46,405 nt of DNA from RGIG8748 sp045532255. GTDB lineage: Bacteria > Bacillota > Clostridia > UMGS1810. Shown piece after piece: positions 15,217 to 22,484 of the stretch (the first letter of the stretch is position 1; every line of letters begins with the position of its first letter). The position numbers were made by a program, and so were the translations under genes. Below the pieces are notes generated by a model that saw nothing but the letters and a program-made list of their open reading frames with translations, ran no database searches and was not told the DNA's origin. Where the stretch lies: positions 1-46,405 of the forward strand of contig JAZSFO010000008.1 of the NCBI GenBank assembly GCA_045532255.1, read 5' to 3'.

Positions 15217-16593
15217 ATGCTTGAAATATCTAACAAAACCAATCTACTTGAACAAAAGAGTTATAAGTATCAGTTGCAGGATATTGAGAATCCCAATTTG
15301 TATCGTGAAATTTTCCCTTACGATGAGGTTCCGAAAATATCCTTTAATCATCGCAGAGTACCTATCGGTATGCCGGAGGAAATATGGATTACTGATACTT
15401 CTTTCCGTGACGGTCAGCAATCGGTAGAACCTTATAGTGTAGAGCAGATTGTAGATCTATATAAGCTCATGTCAAAGCTTGGTGGACCTTACGGAATTAT
15501 CAGACAGACGGAGTTTTTTGTTTATTCAAAAAAGGATAGAGAAGCTTTGGAGCGTTGTCAGGATCTGGGACTTAAATTCCCCGAGATAACTACTTGGATA
15601 CGCGCAAGCAAAGAAGACTTTAAGTTGGTAAAAGACCTTGGAATCCGCGAAACCGGTATTCTTGTAAGCTGTAGTGATTATCACATTTTCAAAAAGCTGA
15701 AAATGTCGAGAAAAGAATGTATGAATATGTATCTGGCAACGATAGCGGAAGCATTTGAAACAGGCGTTTCTCCCCGTTGTCATCTGGAGGATATCACGAG
15801 AGCTGATTTTTATGGGTTTGTAGTTCCTTTTGTAAATGAACTACAGAAAATGTCCCGCGATGCAGGAATTCCCGTCAAAATAAGAGCCTGTGATACAATG
15901 GGATGCGGTATTCCTTACAGCGAAGTCGCTCTGCCAAGAAGTGTCCCTGGTATCATATACGGACTTCAGCATTATTCCGATGTTCCCTCGGAGATGCTCG
16001 AATGGCACGGACATAATGATTTTTATAAGGCTGTTACCAATGCTTCTACTGCATGGCTTTTTGGAGCCTGTGCTGTCAATTGCTCGCTTCTTGGTATAGG
16101 TGAGAGAACAGGTAATATTCCCCTCGAAGCAATGGTTATGGAGTATGCAGCACTGCGTGGTTCATTTGATGGAATGGACACAACTGTAATAACCGAAATT
16201 GCAGAGTATTTTAAGGAGAATATGGGTTACAAAATCCCCCCGATGACTCCTTTTGTGGGCAGGAATTTCAATTGTACAAGAGCTGGTATTCATGCAGACG
16301 GACTTTTGAAGGATGAGGAAATTTACAACATATTCGATACAAAGAAACTTCTTAACAGAAAGGCTTCTGTGGCAATTGGCAAAACATCGGGACTTGCAGG
16401 AATTGCATATTGGATAAACGACAATTACTCGCTGGAGGGCGAAAACCGCGTAGATAAAAAATCTCCTCTTGTAATAGCCCTGAAAGCGTGGATAGACGAA
16501 GAATATGAGCAGGGAAGACAGTCTATGCTTTCCACAATGGAAATTGAAAGGAAAATTGAGGAAGTTTCGGGCGGTCAGTTCAAATGTCTTTGA
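15217..16593 (+). CDS. Probable Re-citrate synthase (HMGL/DRE-TIM family)
   Basis: 458-residue enzyme of the 2-isopropylmalate/homocitrate synthase family. TDTSFRDGQQS (about residues 58-68) is the DRE-TIM metal/catalytic motif, WHGHNDF (about 262-268) gives the metal His pair, and NCSLLGIGERTGN follows. Anaerobes such as Clostridium kluyveri use a protein of this family, not the usual citrate synthase, to make citrate with Re stereochemistry from oxaloacetate and acetyl-CoA. The co-operonic aconitase and isocitrate dehydrogenase point to citrate here. A homocitrate synthase of an aminoadipate lysine route is the main alternative. The start ATG follows GAGGTGG. Homologues are often annotated as homocitrate or isopropylmalate synthase. 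Confidence 0.75.
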   Translation: MLEISNKTNLLEQKSYKYQLQDIENPNLYREIFPYDEVPKISFNHRRVPIGMPEEIWITDTSFRDGQQSVEPYSVEQIVDLYKLMSKLGGPYGIIRQTEFFVYSKKDREALERCQDLGLKFPEITTWIRASKEDFKLVKDLGIRETGILVSCSDYHIFKKLKMSRKECMNMYLATIAEAFETGVSPRCHLEDITRADFYGFVVPFVNELQKMSRDAGIPVKIRACDTMGCGIPYSEVALPRSVPGIIYGLQHYSDVPSEMLEWHGHNDFYKAVTNASTAWLFGACAVNCSLLGIGERTGNIPLEAMVMEYAALRGSFDGMDTTVITEIAEYFKENMGYKIPPMTPFVGRNFNCTRAGIHADGLLKDEEIYNIFDTKKLLNRKASVAIGKTSGLAGIAYWINDNYSLEGENRVDKKSPLVIALKAWIDEEYEQGRQSMLSTMEIERKIEEVSGGQFKCL

Positions 16594-16614
16594 TTTTTAG
16601 AACGGAGGAATAAT

Positions 16615-17259
16615 ATGGAGCATAAAACAGTGTCCCTTGCGGACCAGATATTTATGGAACTTGAAAACAATATTCTTACAGGGGTATATGCAATAGGTGA
16701 AGTTTACACTGAAATGGCCTTTTCGGAAAAACTTGGCGTCAGCAGAACACCAATCCGTGAAGCAATACGCCGTCTTGAACAGGAAAGACTGGTAGATGTT
16801 ACTACAAAAGGGGTTGTAATCAGGGGTATTTCTCAGAAGGATATTTCTGACATGTATGAAATACGATTGCGTACAGAGGGACTTGCTTCTCGCTGGGTAG
16901 TAAATACTATTTCAGAAGAAGTGAAGAGAGAACTTTGTGAAATTGTAGAATTGCAGGAATTCTATACTTCAAAAAAGGATGTCGATAATATAAAAAATAT
17001 GGACTCAAAATTCCATGAGATTGTATATAACAATTGCGGAAGCATAGTTCTTGCAGATATGCTTCATCAACTGCACAAAAAGATGACGAAGTATAGAAAA
17101 GCATCTGTTTCAAATAACGAAAGGGCATTTCAGTCCACGAATGAACACAGAGAGATTCTGGATGCTATTCTGGCAGGAAATGGCGACCTTGCGGAAAAAC
17201 TTACCGTTGAGCACATTAAAAACGCAAAAAAATACATAGAAAAAACTGTAAAAGAATAA
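16615..17259 (+). CDS. GntR family transcriptional regulator, FCD subfamily
   Basis: 214 residues: an N-terminal winged helix (residues ~6-70; FSEKLGVSRTPIREAIRRLE is the recognition region) and a C-terminal all-helical FCD domain (~80-210) with the metal/ligand residues MYEIRLRTEG, DSKFHEIV and EHREILDAI. FCD regulators usually bind a carboxylate through a metal held by Asp/His residues; a tri- or dicarboxylate such as citrate would fit the operon. It starts 21 nt after the citrate synthase with AACGGAGG before it. It lies inside the operon it probably controls, with a matching palindrome at 15175-15190. Confidence 0.9.
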   Translation: MEHKTVSLADQIFMELENNILTGVYAIGEVYTEMAFSEKLGVSRTPIREAIRRLEQERLVDVTTKGVVIRGISQKDISDMYEIRLRTEGLASRWVVNTISEEVKRELCEIVELQEFYTSKKDVDNIKNMDSKFHEIVYNNCGSIVLADMLHQLHKKMTKYRKASVSNNERAFQSTNEHREILDAILAGNGDLAEKLTVEHIKNAKKYIEKTVKE

Positions 17260-17288
17260 CACTTACATTATTGAGAGGAGTGCAAAAA

Positions 17289-19220
17289 ATGGGACTTACA
17301 ATTGCACAGAAAATTATTAAGGAACATCTTGTTTCCGGAGAAATGAAACAAGGAGAGGAAGTTGCCCTTCGCTTAGACCAGACATTGACACAGGATGCAA
17401 CAGGTACAATGGCATATCTTGAATTTGAGTCTATGGGTATACCTCGTGTGCGTACTGAAAAAAGTATAGCATATATAGATCACAACACACTTCAATGCGG
17501 ATTTGAAAATGCTGACGACCATCAGTTTATCTCAAGTATCGCAAAAAAACACGGAATTTATTTTTCGCGTCCAGGCAATGGTATCTGCCATCAGGTTCAT
17601 CTCGAAAGATTTGGAAAACCCGGGAAAACACTTATTGGTTCGGATAGCCATACACCCACAGGGGGCGGTATAGGTATGCTCTCCTTCGGTGCGGGCGGTC
17701 TTGATGTTGCCGTTGCCATGGGCGGAGGCGAGTATTATATTACAATGCCAAAGATGTTCAAGGTAGAGCTTACGGGGAAACTTCGTCCGTTTGTTACAGC
17801 CAAGGATGTAAGTCTTGAAATTCTTCGTATTTTGTCTGTAAAAGGTGGCGTAGGTGCTATTATAGAATGGGGAGGCGAAGGCGTTAAAACGCTTACCGTT
17901 CCGGAAAGAGCTACTATTACCAACATGGGTACAGAACTTGGTGCAACAACTTCGATTTTCCCATCGGACGAAATTACCAGGGAATTTTTGGTATCACAGG
18001 GCAGGGGCGAAGATTATACAGAGCTTTCGAGTGATCCCGATGCTGTATACGACAAAATTATTGAAATAAATCTGTCGGAATTGGAACCGCTTATTGCTTG
18101 TCCTCATTCTCCCGACAATGTTGTTCGTGTATCGTCGCTCAAGGGTACAAAGGTAAATCAGGTGTGCATAGGTTCTTGTACAAATTCCTCACTTATGGAT
18201 ATGCTTAAGGTAGCGGCAATCCTCAAGGGAAAAACCATTTCGCCAAATGTAAGCCTTTCTATATCTCCAGGTTCCAAACAGGTCCTTGCTATGCTTGCAG
18301 ACAGCGGAGCACTTTCCGATATTATTGCATCGGGTGCAAGAGTTCTGGAGTGTGCCTGCGGACCTTGTATAGGTATGGGCTTTTCGCCTAATTCAGCCGG
18401 CATTTCGCTTAGAACATTCAACCGAAACTTTGAAGGCAGAAGCGGTACAGCTGATGCAAATGTGTATCTGTGTTCTCCCGAAACAGCTGCCACTGCAGCT
18501 ATTACAGGAGAAATTACAGATCCGATGCTGCTTGGAGAAATGCCCGAAATAAATATGCCCGAAAAATTCAAAATTGATGACAGTGCGATAATTGCTCCCG
18601 CCGATGAGGCAGAAGCACAAAATGTAGAAATTCTTCGTGGACCCAATATTAAGAAGTTTCCGGATACTTATCCCGTGACGGATAATATAGAAGCTCAGTT
18701 GGTTCTTAAAGTCGGTGACAATATCACCACTGACCATATTATGCCGGCAGGTGCAAAAATACTTCCTTACCGTTCAAATATCCCGTATATTTCGCAGTTC
18801 TGTTTTGGTGTTTGCGACAAAACATTTCCGCAAAGAGCACTCGAAGCGGGAAAGAGCATAATTATAGGCGGTTCTAACTACGGTCAGGGTTCATCCCGTG
18901 AGCATGCGGCACTTGTGCCTCTTTATCTGGGCGTAAGGTGTGTAATTACAAAGAGCTTTGCAAGAATTCATGTGGCTAACCTTATCAATGCAGGTATCCT
19001 GCCGCTTACATTTAAAAATGCAGATGACTACGATAAGCTAAATATGGATGATTGTCTTGAGCTTTGCGAAATTCACAAGGGTATGGATAAGGGTGAAATT
19101 ACACTTTATAACAAAACTACAGGAGATAAAATTCCTCTTTCATGCTCTTTTAGCGAAAGACAGAAGGATATTCTTAAATGCGGAGGTCTTTTGGGCTACA
19201 CAAAAGCAAAAAATAATTAG
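17289..19220 (+). CDS. Aconitate hydratase (single-chain)
   Basis: 643-residue [4Fe-4S] enzyme that isomerises citrate to isocitrate. The three cluster cysteines are visible: CIGSCTNSS (first Cys near residue 293) and CACGPCIGMG (near 355-360). SDSHTPTGGGIGML and GRSGTADANVYLCSPETAA are family segments; the swivel domain has GGSNYGQGSSREHAALVP near residue 527. Length and form resemble the shorter 'Aquifex-type' aconitase, not the ~890-residue AcnA. GAGAGGAG fixes the ATG at 17289; an in-frame TTG at 17271 precedes that site. It is located 29 nt after gntR and 12 nt before the dehydrogenase. Homoaconitase activity cannot be excluded from motifs alone. Confidence 0.9.
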   Translation: MGLTIAQKIIKEHLVSGEMKQGEEVALRLDQTLTQDATGTMAYLEFESMGIPRVRTEKSIAYIDHNTLQCGFENADDHQFISSIAKKHGIYFSRPGNGICHQVHLERFGKPGKTLIGSDSHTPTGGGIGMLSFGAGGLDVAVAMGGGEYYITMPKMFKVELTGKLRPFVTAKDVSLEILRILSVKGGVGAIIEWGGEGVKTLTVPERATITNMGTELGATTSIFPSDEITREFLVSQGRGEDYTELSSDPDAVYDKIIEINLSELEPLIACPHSPDNVVRVSSLKGTKVNQVCIGSCTNSSLMDMLKVAAILKGKTISPNVSLSISPGSKQVLAMLADSGALSDIIASGARVLECACGPCIGMGFSPNSAGISLRTFNRNFEGRSGTADANVYLCSPETAATAAITGEITDPMLLGEMPEINMPEKFKIDDSAIIAPADEAEAQNVEILRGPNIKKFPDTYPVTDNIEAQLVLKVGDNITTDHIMPAGAKILPYRSNIPYISQFCFGVCDKTFPQRALEAGKSIIIGGSNYGQGSSREHAALVPLYLGVRCVITKSFARIHVANLINAGILPLTFKNADDYDKLNMDDCLELCEIHKGMDKGEITLYNKTTGDKIPLSCSFSERQKDILKCGGLLGYTKAKNN

Positions 19221-19232
19221 GGAGTGGATAAA

Positions 19233-20369
19233 ATGGAATACAATATAGATGAATACTGCAATCATTTTCGGAAACTTCTTGAATCACAGCTTCTCCGATG
19301 TGAAAAAATGGAGAAGGAATCCGGAAGATGTGATTTTTCGAAGAAAGAAAAAATTATAATTGGAGTTATTGGCGGAGATGGGATAGGTCCGATCATCGTG
19401 GATGTAGCAAAAAAAGTTGCAGAAAAACTCCTTTGTGAAGAAATTTCAAGCGGTAGAATAGAAATCAGAAATATTGAGGGTCTTACAATTGAAAACAGAA
19501 TGGCAAAAAATCAATCTGTTCCCGAAGAGGTTTTGTCTGAAATTAAAAAATGTGATGTTCTCCTTAAAGGCCCGACCACAACTCCAAAAGGCGGAACTAT
19601 GGAGAGTGCCAATGTTACTCTCCGCCGCGAGTTGGATTTGTATGCAAATGTGCGTCCTGTATGTATTCCCGAAAAGAACATAGACTGGATTTTCTATCGT
19701 GAAAATACCGAGGGAGAATATGTGCTGGGCAGCAGCGGAATCGAGGTTCCGGAAAAGCTTGCTTTTGATTTCAAGGTTACTACAACCGCAGGAACCGAAA
19801 GAATTGCCAGAGCAGCGTACGAGTATGCAAAGGCTAACGGAAAGACTAATGTTTCGATTGTAACCAAAGCAAATATTATGAAAAAAACCGATGGAAAATT
19901 CTCTTCAATTTGCAACCGAATTGCCAAGGAGTATCCTGAGATTGAAACAGAAGAATGGTATATAGATATTATGAGTGCAAATCTTGTAAACGAAGATATA
20001 CGCCATAAATTTCAGGTATTTATTCTTCCGAACCTTTATGGTGACATTCTTACTGACGAAGCGGCACAGCTTCAGGGCGGAGTGGGAACTGCAGGAAGTG
20101 CAAATGTGGGAGATAGGTATGCTATGTTTGAAGCTATTCACGGCAGTGCGCCCAGGATGATTGAAGAAGGCATCGGAGAGTACGCTAATCCGCAGAGTAT
20201 TATTCGTGCACTTGTAATGCTTCTGCGTCATATAGGCCTTGGAGAAAAAGCACAGTTGCTCGAAGATGCACTTGAAATATGTAATGAGGAAAAAGCTGTT
20301 GTTGTCACAGGAAACAGAGACGGAGCTACATGTGACGAGTACGGCAAGTATCTTATTTCTAAGATATAA
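19233..20369 (+). CDS. Isocitrate dehydrogenase family enzyme (NAD(P))
   Basis: 378 residues of the isocitrate/isopropylmalate dehydrogenase family. The first ~40 residues are an unusual N-terminal extension before IIIGVIGGDGIGP. The substrate loop ESANVTLRRELDLYANVRPV (about residues 125-144) keeps the Ser and Asn positions used for isocitrate. YRENTEGEYV, NLYGDILTDEAAQL and IHGSAPRM complete the family pattern. It would oxidatively decarboxylate isocitrate to 2-oxoglutarate; coenzyme preference is not assigned. The ATG at 19233 follows AGGGAG with 8 nt spacing; a GTG at 19224 is the alternative. It is the last gene of the operon, ending at a long hairpin. Confidence 0.85.
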   Translation: MEYNIDEYCNHFRKLLESQLLRCEKMEKESGRCDFSKKEKIIIGVIGGDGIGPIIVDVAKKVAEKLLCEEISSGRIEIRNIEGLTIENRMAKNQSVPEEVLSEIKKCDVLLKGPTTTPKGGTMESANVTLRRELDLYANVRPVCIPEKNIDWIFYRENTEGEYVLGSSGIEVPEKLAFDFKVTTTAGTERIARAAYEYAKANGKTNVSIVTKANIMKKTDGKFSSICNRIAKEYPEIETEEWYIDIMSANLVNEDIRHKFQVFILPNLYGDILTDEAAQLQGGVGTAGSANVGDRYAMFEAIHGSAPRMIEEGIGEYANPQSIIRALVMLLRHIGLGEKAQLLEDALEICNEEKAVVVTGNRDGATCDEYGKYLISKI

Positions 20370-20427
20370 TAATTTTTTTGTTGTATCTTGCATTATGTTA
20401 AAATCGTATAATTAGATAAAGTTATTC

Positions 20428-20467
20428 AAAAGGACGGTTACTTGCTCGCAAAAGTAACCGTCCTTTT
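20428..20467 (+). terminator. Long hairpin ending the citrate synthase operon
   Basis: A 16-bp perfect stem (20428-20443 with 20452-20467), GC-rich in the middle with AAAA/TTTT at the base; only four T residues follow. It could act in both directions. Confidence 0.75.
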
Positions 20468-20572
20468 GTGAGCAAGTGTGTCGTTATCTCACAAGAGCGC
20501 GGTTTGGGTAACAGAATCATCAGGCTCTATATTTTGAAGTGCTAAGATATGAATTAAAGGGGAATGCACAGA

Positions 20573-20601
20573 TTGACAATATCCTGCAATTTATATATAA
20601 T
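20573..20601 (+). promoter_or_regulatory. Consensus promoter before the antitoxin remnant
   Basis: TTGACA at 20573-20578, 17-nt spacer, TATAAT at 20596-20601. It appears intact although the ORF it serves is truncated, and it may now drive the CPBP protease gene. Confidence 0.6.
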
Positions 20602-20604
20602 ATA

Positions 20605-20694
20605 AATTATACAGAAACAGCAACCATGACAGAAGCAAATCAAAACTTTTCAAAAGTTGCAAATGTAGCAGAAAACAAAATTCTTGTTTGTTAA
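20605..20694 (+). pseudogene. Phd/YefM-type antitoxin N-terminal remnant
   Basis: The frame reads NYTETATMTEANQNFSKV followed by a short tail and stops at 20692-20694. The TEANQNFSKV segment resembles the N terminus of Phd/YefM antitoxins (T-A-x-x-A-N-x-N-F-S-K-V). A full antitoxin has about 70-90 residues, whereas this frame ends after about 22 from the ATG at 20626. No toxin gene follows, so it looks like the relic of a deleted toxin-antitoxin pair. The call rests on a short motif. Confidence 0.4.
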
Positions 20695-20866
20695 CAAGAA
20701 TTCATATCGAGTTTGACCTCAGGGAAAACATCTCGATTTTCGTAGCGGCAATTCACGAATTGCCCGCAAAGAGCTGTATTCAGCGAATGGGGTTTTATAG
20801 TGAGTAAAAAAACGGCGGAGTGTAAGTTTTTGCCTTGTCGGTTGATGAGGATTTATAACAAAAGGG
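20695..20866 (+). other. Non-coding/degraded stretch with small palindromes
   Basis: The stretch contains a perfect inverted repeat GGCAATTC-AC-GAATTGCC (20747-20764) and a pair ATCGAG/CTCGAT (20706-20711 with 20732-20737). One frame is open for about 36 codons after the antitoxin remnant but matches nothing I recognise. It is probably decayed DNA or a small dispersed palindromic repeat. Confidence 0.4.
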
Positions 20867-20875
20867 GTGATTGCT

Positions 20876-21538
20876 TTGGTTAAATCAAAAATACCTGTAC
20901 TCGTAATATTCGCCTGTATGGTTATGGCTGTTGTGGATGCTGTAATTCAGCCCGGATATGCAATAAAATCAGGCATAAAGATTATAATGTTTCTTCTTAT
21001 ACCGATAATTTACGGTGCTTTTAACAGACAAATTGAAACTAAAAATTTAATTAAACCTGATAAAAAAGGTTTTATCACAGCTTTTGGCTTGGGTCTTGGA
21101 GTTTATGCTGTAATAGTAGGGGCATATCTTGTTTTCAGGAATGTGTTTGATTTCTCCTCACTTACAAAAAGCCTTAATGAAACCACGGGTGTAAATAAAT
21201 CGAACTTTATCTGGGTGGCTCTTTATATATCATTTGTCAACTCACTTCTTGAAGAATTCTTTTTTCGCGGTTTTTCATTTATAACACTAAAGAAATTCAC
21301 ATCAAGAAGGTTTGCTTACATATTCAGCAGTTTAACTTTCGCCCTGTATCATATCGCAATGATGATAGGGTGGTTCGCAGTATCCGTTGTGCTTATATCG
21401 CTTCTGGGACTTTTTGCAGGCGGAATGATTTTCAATAAGTTTGATGAGGCAAGCGGAAATATATTTCTATCGTGGTTGATACACATGTTTGCGAATTTTG
21501 CAACAAACACAATTGGGTTTATATTGTTTTCGGTTTAA
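20876..21538 (+). CDS. CPBP family intramembrane metalloprotease
   Basis: 220-residue polytopic membrane protein with about six to eight hydrophobic segments. The CPBP/Abi motifs are present: LLEEFFFRGF (EExxxR), FALYHIAMM (second motif His) and the C-terminal IHMFANFATNTIG. Members are intramembrane proteases related to CAAX prenyl proteases; in Gram-positives some act in peptide or bacteriocin immunity. AAAGGGG with 8 nt spacing supports the TTG at 20876; the in-frame GTG at 20867 overlaps that site. It lies beside pseudogenes in what appears to be an accessory region. The substrate is unknown. Confidence 0.85.
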   Translation: MVKSKIPVLVIFACMVMAVVDAVIQPGYAIKSGIKIIMFLLIPIIYGAFNRQIETKNLIKPDKKGFITAFGLGLGVYAVIVGAYLVFRNVFDFSSLTKSLNETTGVNKSNFIWVALYISFVNSLLEEFFFRGFSFITLKKFTSRRFAYIFSSLTFALYHIAMMIGWFAVSVVLISLLGLFAGGMIFNKFDEASGNIFLSWLIHMFANFATNTIGFILFSV

Positions 21539-21557
21539 TGAAGTGAGAACAAAACAT

Positions 21558-21941
21558 ATGAAAATAGCAGAAGATTTTAGGACTATAGCAAGAGATGCCT
21601 TAAGGAATAAATGGACTATGGCAGCGGATGGTTGCAATTTTTGTGGGAATAATATATTTTGTATTGGGTAGTCTAGTGAGTGTCGGCTATGCTAAATTTA
21701 ATCTTAATCTTGCAGACAGACAAACTGCATCGTTTGAACATTTATAATGATGTACGGAAATCGCTGGAGGTTTTTCTGCCTGCAATTTAGCTTTATCGGA
21801 TGAGATATCCTGGCAACGCTCGCCTTTGGCATAGGACATTTGTGGCTCAACCCGCATAAGCAGGCGGCTTATGCCGCTTTTTACCGCGAGGTTTCGGGAA
21901 CGGAGCGCATGGAGAACGAATATATCTTTGATATGAATTAA
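21558..21941 (+). pseudogene. Decayed DUF975 family membrane protein gene
   Basis: Pieces of a DUF975 protein appear in order in different frames. The N terminus is MKIAEDFRTIARDALRNKWT from the ATG at 21558. Next come a piece with YAKFNLNLADRQT (near 21695) and a piece with FFCLQFSFIG (near 21770). A C-terminal piece with FGIGHLWLNPHKQAAYAAFY and EVSGTE ends at the TAA at 21939-21941. Intact DUF975 proteins are well over 200 residues with several membrane helices. Here only 384 nt remain, with frameshifts, in-frame stops and missing central helices. The remaining order leaves little doubt that this is a relic. Confidence 0.88.
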
Positions 21942-21960
21942 AAACAAGGAGGAACTTATT

Positions 21961-22470
21961 ATGAGAAAAATAGCTATAATTATGCTGATGATTGCACTTA
22001 CTATGGTTACAGGATGCAATGACAACCGGAAGGACCTATATCTTCCCAAAGCAAAAAACGATAAAATATACTCATCGGTAGGAAGTGATAAACATCAGGG
22101 CGAGGGTTATACACTCACAGTTCCTCAAAAAAACTATCGCTATGAAAAGGACTATGATGACGGCAATCTGGAAGAAACATGGGATTACACAAAAAAAGAT
22201 GATGTGGAAATTAAAGTAGCGACATATAAAAACTCAGACCAAACAACTGTAAGAAGCAGATTTCTCAGAGACAATGATGATTATATCTTTGAAGACTTAA
22301 CGGGAAACTCACTTTGCGGAACCGAACCTGACGGAGATACATTATGGTTTCGTATTCACGAGGCAGACGGAACTGTCTATATTATTTCATGGAAATACCC
22401 AAAAAATACAAAGGAAGACCTCCAAAAAGAGCTTTCCGATATAGCAGATACCTTTAAGCTTGAAGAGTAA
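21961..22470 (+). CDS. Putative lipoprotein of unknown function
   Basis: 169 residues. A signal peptide of about 18 residues ends in MVTGC, a good lipobox, so the mature protein should be lipid-anchored at Cys19. The mature part is hydrophilic, with a pattern of charged beta-strand-like segments (GYTLTVPQKNY, DVEIKVATYKN, DGTVYIISWKYP) and a final helix LQKELSDIADTFKLEE. I recognise no family. AAGGAGG precedes the ATG. Its stop codon overlaps the ribosome site of the next gene (14-nt gap), so it is co-transcribed with the SLH/PstS-like protein and may work with it at the envelope. Confidence 0.75.
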   Translation: MRKIAIIMLMIALTMVTGCNDNRKDLYLPKAKNDKIYSSVGSDKHQGEGYTLTVPQKNYRYEKDYDDGNLEETWDYTKKDDVEIKVATYKNSDQTTVRSRFLRDNDDYIFEDLTGNSLCGTEPDGDTLWFRIHEADGTVYIISWKYPKNTKEDLQKELSDIADTFKLEE

Positions 22471-22484
22471 GGGGGAACAGTGCA

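Noticed and set aside
15217..20369. Aminoadipate lysine pathway (homocitrate synthase, homoaconitase, homoisocitrate dehydrogenase)
   Set aside because: Possible by family, but the single-chain aconitase form, the isocitrate-type Ser/Asn substrate loop and the presence of an aspartate-pathway operon favour the citrate route. Kept as the main alternative.
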